DNA from: Pseudomonas chlororaphis subsp. aurantiaca
Lineage (GTDB): Bacteria; Pseudomonadota; Gammaproteobacteria; Pseudomonadales; Pseudomonadaceae
DNA: 64,000 nt
Assembly: GCF_013466605.1 (NCBI RefSeq)
Contig: NZ_CP059162.1
Location: 6,889,034 to 6,953,033, forward strand
Reading direction: 5' to 3'
This document shows positions 59,496 through 64,000 of the stretch, piece by piece; the first letter of the stretch is position 1; each line of letters begins with the position of its first letter. The notes under the pieces were generated by a model that was not told the DNA's origin, did no database searches, and saw nothing but the letters and a program-made list of their open reading frames with translations. The position numbers were made by a program, and so were the translations under genes.

Positions 59496-60866
59496 TTATT
59501 TACCGATACAGAAGCTGGAGAAGATCCGGCCCAGCAGGTCGTCCGAGCTGAAAGCGCCGGTAATTTTCCCCAGGGATTGCTGGGCCTGACGCAGGTCTTC
59601 AGCCAGCAGTTCGCCGGCGCCGGCCAGGGTCAGTTGTGAACGCCCGTGTTCAAGCGCCTCACTGGCGTGGTGCAGGGCTTCCAGGTGACGCCTGCGCGCA
59701 CTGAAGCTGCTTTCGGACGTCTGCTCGTAACCCATGCAAGCCTTGAGGTGCTCACGCAATAACTCCAGCCCCTTGCCTCCCGCCTTGGCGCTCAGGCTGA
59801 TAGTCACGTGGCCATCGTCGCTGACTTCCAGGGCAATCGCTTCGTTGGTCAGGTCGGCCTTGTTGCGGATCAGGGTGACTTTCGCCGGATCCGGCCGCTG
59901 TTCCAGGAACTCTGGCCACAAGGCAAAGGGGTCCAGCGCTTCCGGCGCCGTGGCATCGACCACCAGCAATACGCGGTCGGCCTCGCCGATGGCCTTGAGG
60001 GCACGTTCAACACCGATCTTTTCCACCTGGTCTTCGGTATCGCGCAGTCCCGCGGTATCCACAACGTGCAGCGGCATGCCGTCGATGTGGATATGTTCAC
60101 GCAGCACATCCCGGGTAGTGCCGGCGATCTCGGTGACGATGGCCGCTTCGCGTCCGGCCAGGGCATTGAGCAGGCTGGACTTGCCGGCATTCGGCCGACC
60201 AGCGATGACCACGGTCATACCGTCACGCAACAAGGCGCCCTGCCCGGCTTCGCGGACCACGGTGGATAACTCGTCGCGCACGGTGTCGAGCATCTGCAGC
60301 ACATGGCCATCGGCCAGGAAGTCGATTTCTTCCTCGGGAAAATCGATAGCCGCCTCGACGTAGATGCGCAGCGCAATCAATTGCTCGGTCAGGTTATGCA
60401 CACGCTTGGAGAATGCCCCCTGCAAAGAGCGCAAGGCATTACGCGCGGCCTGTGCGGAACTGGCCTCGATCAGGTCGGCGATGGCTTCAGCCTGGGCCAG
60501 GTCGAGCTTGTCGTTGAGGAAGGCGCGTTCGCTGAATTCCCCCGGCCGGGCCAGGCGACATCCCAGCTGCAGGCAGCGCTGCAGCAACATATCCAGGACG
60601 ATCGGGCCGCCGTGGCCCTGAAGTTCCAGCACGTCTTCGCCGGTAAAGGAGTTCGGCCCCGGGAAATACAGGGCGATCCCCTCGTCCAGGACCTCGTCCC
60701 GATCGCTGAAAAACGGCCCGTAATGGGCGTAACGCGGTTTCAGCTCGCGGCCGCTGATGGCCTTGGCGGCAACGCTGGCCAGCGGTCCGGAAATACGCAC
60801 GATGCCCACACCACCACGCCCCTGGGCGGTGGCGACGGCTGCGATGGTTTCACGAGGGACATTCAT
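59496..60866 (-). CDS. mnmE: tRNA modification GTPase MnmE (TrmE)
   Basis: MnmE is the GTPase partner of MnmG. It has an N-terminal tetrahydrofolate-binding domain and a helical domain with an inserted G domain. [12 protein letters not shown] is G1 (about 222-233), NKAD is G4, and the protein ends with the CIGK motif with its conserved Cys. The ATG at 60866 with GGAG upstream gives 456 residues. Confidence 0.98.
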   Translation of the reverse strand: MNVPRETIAAVATAQGRGGVGIVRISGPLASVAAKAISGRELKPRYAHYGPFFSDRDEVLDEGIALYFPGPNSFTGEDVLELQGHGGPIVLDMLLQRCLQLGCRLARPGEFSERAFLNDKLDLAQAEAIADLIEASSAQAARNALRSLQGAFSKRVHNLTEQLIALRIYVEAAIDFPEEEIDFLADGHVLQMLDTVRDELSTVVREAGQGALLRDGMTVVIAGRPNAGKSSLLNALAGREAAIVTEIAGTTRDVLREHIHIDGMPLHVVDTAGLRDTEDQVEKIGVERALKAIGEADRVLLVVDATAPEALDPFALWPEFLEQRPDPAKVTLIRNKADLTNEAIALEVSDDGHVTISLSAKAGGKGLELLREHLKACMGYEQTSESSFSARRRHLEALHHASEALEHGRSQLTLAGAGELLAEDLRQAQQSLGKITGAFSSDDLLGRIFSSFCIGK

Positions 60867-60910
60867 AACCCGCTCCAGGCATAAAGAGGCAGACAAAAGT
60901 GACAGATAGC

Positions 60911-60935
60911 AAAACGCCCCACTAGGGGGCGTTTT
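60911..60935. terminator. Bidirectional-type terminator between yidC and mnmE
   Basis: AAAACGCCCC-ACTA-GGGGGCGTTTT forms a perfect strong hairpin flanked by A- and T-runs. On the minus strand it ends the rpmH-rnpA-yidD-yidC transcript. Confidence 0.92.
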
Positions 60936-60957
60936 GAGTGGTTATCCACAGAGTAGG

Positions 60958-62640
60958 TCAGGCCGCTGCTTTCTTGGTAGCGGCTTCGATCTTACGTGTG
61001 ATGTACCACTGTTGTGCGATCGACAGGCAGTTGTTCACAACCCAGTACAGCACCAGACCGGCCGGGAACCACAGGAAGAAGAAGGTGAAGATGATTGGCA
61101 TCATTTTCATCACCTTGGCCTGCATCGGATCCGGAGGAGTCGGGTTCAGCTGCTGCTGGATGAACATGGTGGCGCCCATGATGATCGGCAGGATGAAGAA
61201 CGGATCCTTGATCGACAGGTCGGTAATCCACAGCATGAATGGCGCCTGGCGCATTTCCACGCTTTCCAGGAGTACCCAGTACAAGGACAGGAACACCGGC
61301 ATCTGCACGAGGATTGGCAAGCAACCACCCAGCGGATTGATCTTCTCTTTCTTGTACAGCTCCATCATGGCTTGCGACATTTTCTGCCGGTCGTCGCCAT
61401 GTTGCTCTTTCAGAGCCGCCAGTTTCGGCGCCACTGCACGCATGCGCGCCATGGATTTGTAGCTGGCTGCCGACAGTGGGAAGAAGATCCCCTTGATCAA
61501 CATGGTCAGGAAGATGATCGACCAGCCCCAGTTACCCACAATGCTGTGGATATGTTGCAGCAGCCAGAAGATTGGCTGGGCAATGAACCACAGAATGCCG
61601 TAGTCGACAGTCAGTTCCAGGCCTGGGGACAACTCTTTCAGAACGGCCTGGCTTTTCGGACCGGCGTACAGAGTGGCGGTGGTTTCAGCCTTGGCACCTG
61701 GTGCAACGGTCAGCGCCGGGCCAGTGAAACCGATGATGTAGTTGCCTTGGTTATCCTTGCGGGTCTGCACCACGTTGCTTTCGTTCTTCGCCGGGATCCA
61801 GGCGGTCACGAAGTAGTGTTGCAGCCAGGCAACCCAGCCACCTTGCACGGTTTCTTTCAGCGAGCCCTTGTCGATATCTTTCATCGACACTTTTTTGTAC
61901 GGCTCGGAACTTGTCCACAGGGCGGCGCCCAAGTAAGTCGCGGTGCCGGTGGCGGTGCTGGAAGACGGATCGGAGCTGGCGTCGCGTTTGAGCTGGGCAA
62001 ACAGGTTGCCAGTCCAGGCCTTGTCGCTGGTGTTGTCGATCAGATAGGTGACTTTCAGATCGTACAGACCGCGGGTAAAGGTGAAACGCTTGATGTAGTT
62101 GACGCCGGCGTCGCTGAATTTCAGGTCGACATTCAGCTGGTTCTGGCCGTCAGCCAGTTGATAAGTCTTTTTCTCGGCCGAGTAGACCGGGCGTCCTGCA
62201 GGACGAGCATCCGGACCGTTGACACCGGTCAGTCCACTTTGCGCCAGATAAGTACGTTCGCCACCGTTATCGAACAGCTGGAACGGAATTTCCGGATGGT
62301 CCTGGCGACGTGGATACAGCGGCAGCTTCAGCTGGGCGATATCACCACCTTGAGGATCGATAGCCAGGTCGAGCACATCCGTTTTTACCTGGATGAGGTC
62401 TTTGCTTGCCGCTACCGGAGTTTCGGTAGGGGTGCTGGTATCGGCATTCGCGCTGGGTACATCGGCACTGGCGGAAGCATTGTTACCAACAGGCGTATCC
62501 GGTAGAGCCGGGGTGGCGGTGTTGGCAGCAACATTCTGAGTCGGCAGGGCAGCCTGGCCATAATCCTGGTTCCACTTAAGAACCATGACGTAGGACACGA
62601 TTGCCAGGGCGACGATCAGGATCGTGCGTTTAATATCCAT
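60958..62640 (-). CDS. yidC: Membrane protein insertase YidC
   Basis: YidC inserts proteins into the inner membrane with or without Sec. The 560-residue protein has an N-terminal membrane helix (about 5-22), a large periplasmic domain (about 50-340) and the conserved five-helix C-terminal insertase (about 345-550), with QMPVFLSLYWVLLESVEMR. It ends in a basic tail. Standard Pseudomonas location after yidD. Confidence 0.98.
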   Translation of the reverse strand: MDIKRTILIVALAIVSYVMVLKWNQDYGQAALPTQNVAANTATPALPDTPVGNNASASADVPSANADTSTPTETPVAASKDLIQVKTDVLDLAIDPQGGDIAQLKLPLYPRRQDHPEIPFQLFDNGGERTYLAQSGLTGVNGPDARPAGRPVYSAEKKTYQLADGQNQLNVDLKFSDAGVNYIKRFTFTRGLYDLKVTYLIDNTSDKAWTGNLFAQLKRDASSDPSSSTATGTATYLGAALWTSSEPYKKVSMKDIDKGSLKETVQGGWVAWLQHYFVTAWIPAKNESNVVQTRKDNQGNYIIGFTGPALTVAPGAKAETTATLYAGPKSQAVLKELSPGLELTVDYGILWFIAQPIFWLLQHIHSIVGNWGWSIIFLTMLIKGIFFPLSAASYKSMARMRAVAPKLAALKEQHGDDRQKMSQAMMELYKKEKINPLGGCLPILVQMPVFLSLYWVLLESVEMRQAPFMLWITDLSIKDPFFILPIIMGATMFIQQQLNPTPPDPMQAKVMKMMPIIFTFFFLWFPAGLVLYWVVNNCLSIAQQWYITRKIEAATKKAAA

Positions 62641-62642
62641 GA

Positions 62643-62888
62643 TTACTCGGCCATCGAAGAAGAACGGGAGGTAGGGATAGGTGGAACCGGGTCATAACCA
62701 CCGGGATTCCACGGATGACAGCGACCTAAACGACGAAAGGTCAGCCAGCCACCGCGCAGAAGGCCATGATTTTCGATGGCTTCATACGCGTAGCAGGAAC
62801 AGCTGGGGTAGAAACGACAGTGACTGGCCATCAAAGGACTAATGGCATAGCGGTAAAACTGGATCGGAACGAGTGCCAGTTTACGCAT
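62643..62888 (-). CDS. yidD: Membrane insertion efficiency factor YidD
   Basis: This 81-residue protein with the family signature [20 protein letters not shown] and three conserved Cys residues aids YidC-dependent insertion. It overlaps rnpA by 8 bases and ends two bases before yidC. Confidence 0.95.
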   Translation of the reverse strand: MRKLALVPIQFYRYAISPLMASHCRFYPSCSCYAYEAIENHGLLRGGWLTFRRLGRCHPWNPGGYDPVPPIPTSRSSSMAE

Positions 62889-63282
62889 TGGTACTGTCTA
62901 CCCCTACAGTTTCGGTTTTGACTGCTGGTGCCGGCTTGTTACGGGCCAGACGCTTCCAGAGCTTGTCGAAATGCTGAATCAATTCGGGGTTTTCTACATC
63001 GCCCAAACCTTTGCGCGCGACGATAACGATGTCCCAGCCGACCAGAGCATCCTGGTTCAGGCGAAACGATTCGCGCATCAGACGTTTGAGGCGATTGCGC
63101 TCAACGGAGAGCTTGACGCTCTTTTTTCCGATAACCAGCCCCAGACGGGGATGATCCAGATCGTTGTTGCGCGCAAGGAGCAGGAGATTTTTCCCCGGAA
63201 CCTTGCCGGTAGGGGAGTCAAAGACTGCCTTGAAATGCCGGGGAGTAAGCAGACGCTTTTCCCGACTGAAGTCCTGACTCAC
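62881..63282 (-). CDS. rnpA: RNase P protein component RnpA
   Basis: RnpA assists the RNase P RNA in tRNA 5' processing. It contains the RNR-type signature ([15 protein letters not shown]). The GTG at 63282 gives 133 residues beginning [12 protein letters not shown], as in other pseudomonads; codons further upstream overlap rpmH and are discounted. GGAG is directly next to this GTG, so translation is probably coupled to rpmH. Confidence 0.92.
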   Translation of the reverse strand: MSQDFSREKRLLTPRHFKAVFDSPTGKVPGKNLLLLARNNDLDHPRLGLVIGKKSVKLSVERNRLKRLMRESFRLNQDALVGWDIVIVARKGLGDVENPELIQHFDKLWKRLARNKPAPAVKTETVGVDSTNA

Positions 63283-63298
63283 CTCCAGTGCCGGAGTA

Positions 63299-63433
63299 TC
63301 AAACTGCCAGACGCGCACGACCTTTGGCGCGACGACGCGACAGGACGGCACGACCGTTCTTGGTAGCCATGCGAGCACGGAAACCGTGGGTACGAGCGCG
63401 TTTGATAGTGCTTGGTTGGAAAGTACGTTTCAT
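63299..63433 (-). CDS. rpmH: Ribosomal protein L34
   Basis: A 44-residue basic protein, start ATG at 63433, reads [18 protein letters not shown] at its N-terminus and ends RLAV. This is the standard L34 sequence. It is the gene closest to oriC on this side and heads the rpmH-rnpA-yidD-yidC operon. Confidence 0.98.
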   Translation of the reverse strand: MKRTFQPSTIKRARTHGFRARMATKNGRAVLSRRRAKGRARLAV

Positions 63434-64000
63434 TGTCGTGTTACCTGGTTCGTCCACAAGGGGCCGGAATGGCCCCCGTTTTAAGAGATCGGCGATTCTA
63501 GAGAAAGCAAGCCTCTAGGTCAATTTCCAACCAGCTTTTCCTTTATCTGGGTATGTCCGCCTCTGAGGCTGAAGAACCGGGTCAGCCAGATATAAAAATA
63601 AAGAAGGGAATTATTTAAAGCTTTTCTGTAAAGCTTATAAAGGCTAGGGACGTTCCTGTCTGTGGATAACTATATTGAGCCCTTATAGGACCTGCTGTAC
63701 AGAGAATGACAACACTGTCGAGAAACGGTGCTCTGCCTGTGCTGCGCTATCGGAAAAGCTGTGTGTGGAAAGCTGAGTTATCCACAGGCGGGTTATCCAC
63801 CGATTTTCGCCCCCAGTTGTGCAATGCCCTTAGGCGTGGTTATCCACAGAGCTTATGCACATACCATTGGTCGTGTTTTTTCGGGATAAAGCGTTGATTC
63901 ATAGTGGCCTGCGATCAACCTACATGTGGATAAGTGTGCGTCTGGTCGTTACAATGGCGGCTTGTTTTTGCCTCACCGGCTTTCAACTTAGGGGATATCC
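63434..64000. other. Replication origin oriC (rpmH-dnaA intergenic region)
   Basis: No coding gene is seen in this 567-base stretch. It holds DnaA boxes at 63661-63669 (-), 63778-63786 (+), 63840-63848 (+) and 63925-63933 (-), all TTATCCACA. Close variants lie at 63793-63801 and 63853-63861. An AT-rich segment at about 63585-63640 could be the unwinding element. The final GGGGATATCC matches the sequence just before dnaA in other pseudomonads, so dnaA should start just beyond the window, on the plus strand. Confidence 0.9.

Noticed and set aside
54525..64000. parS sites for ParB near parAB and oriC
   Set aside because: I looked for TGTTCCACGTGGAACA-like palindromes and did not find one that I could support by eye.

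Overview
The right third of the window (about 43.1-64.0 kb) is the replication-origin-proximal core of a Pseudomonas chromosome. Reading back from the right edge it carries oriC, rpmH, rnpA, yidD, yidC, mnmE, mnmG, rsmG, parA, parB, the nine-gene atp operon, glmU, glmR and glmS. This order, the glmR regulator between glmU and glmS, and the many TTATCCACA-type DnaA boxes point to the genus Pseudomonas, most likely the P. fluorescens complex (species not resolved from sequence alone).

At the 3' end of glmS, the classic attTn7 site, a Tn7-like transposon has inserted. Its right end shows three TnsB-type repeats at an exact 20-bp pitch (42997-43054). Next comes a leftward tnsA-tnsB-tnsC-tnsD operon with the catalytic residues of Tn7 TnsA and TnsB at conserved spacing. 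A second TniQ/TnsD-family selector lies beyond it, separated by a complete IS2-like insertion (35291-36617) with a 5-bp target duplication. A degraded IS3-family remnant and a small hypothetical gene follow. No TnsE is seen. The left end of the transposon is not in the window, so the element is over 43 kb.

Everything from position 1 to about 32 kb is cargo: a nearly complete type III secretion system (T3SS) of the SPI-2 (Ssa/Esc) family. Block A (75-4027, +) holds needle, needle chaperone, inner rod, SctJ, SctK, SctL and gatekeeper SctW. Block B (17444-14064, -) holds an SsaB-like protein, SctC, SctD and an SsaE-like needle co-chaperone. Block C (20440-29618, +) holds SsaM-like, SctV, N, O, P, Q, R, S, T, U and a lytic transglycosylase. 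Regulators are an SsrA-like tripartite sensor kinase, an SsrB-like response regulator some 11 kb away, and a MarT/FidL-like (ToxR/ToxS-type) membrane pair. Translocators are not seen and are probably left of position 1.

Three probable effectors sit between blocks A and B. One is a 2093-residue protein with a Cys-His-Asp triad spaced like the Pasteurella mitogenic toxin deamidase domain. One is a clear ExoY-type nucleotidyl cyclase. One is a 521-residue protein with tandem FFAT-like motifs (EFFDA, EYFDA) and hydrophobic segments, suggesting binding to host ER VAP proteins. A mobile, Tn7-borne SPI-2-type injection system with these effectors, parked at glmS next to oriC, is the main discovery in this window.
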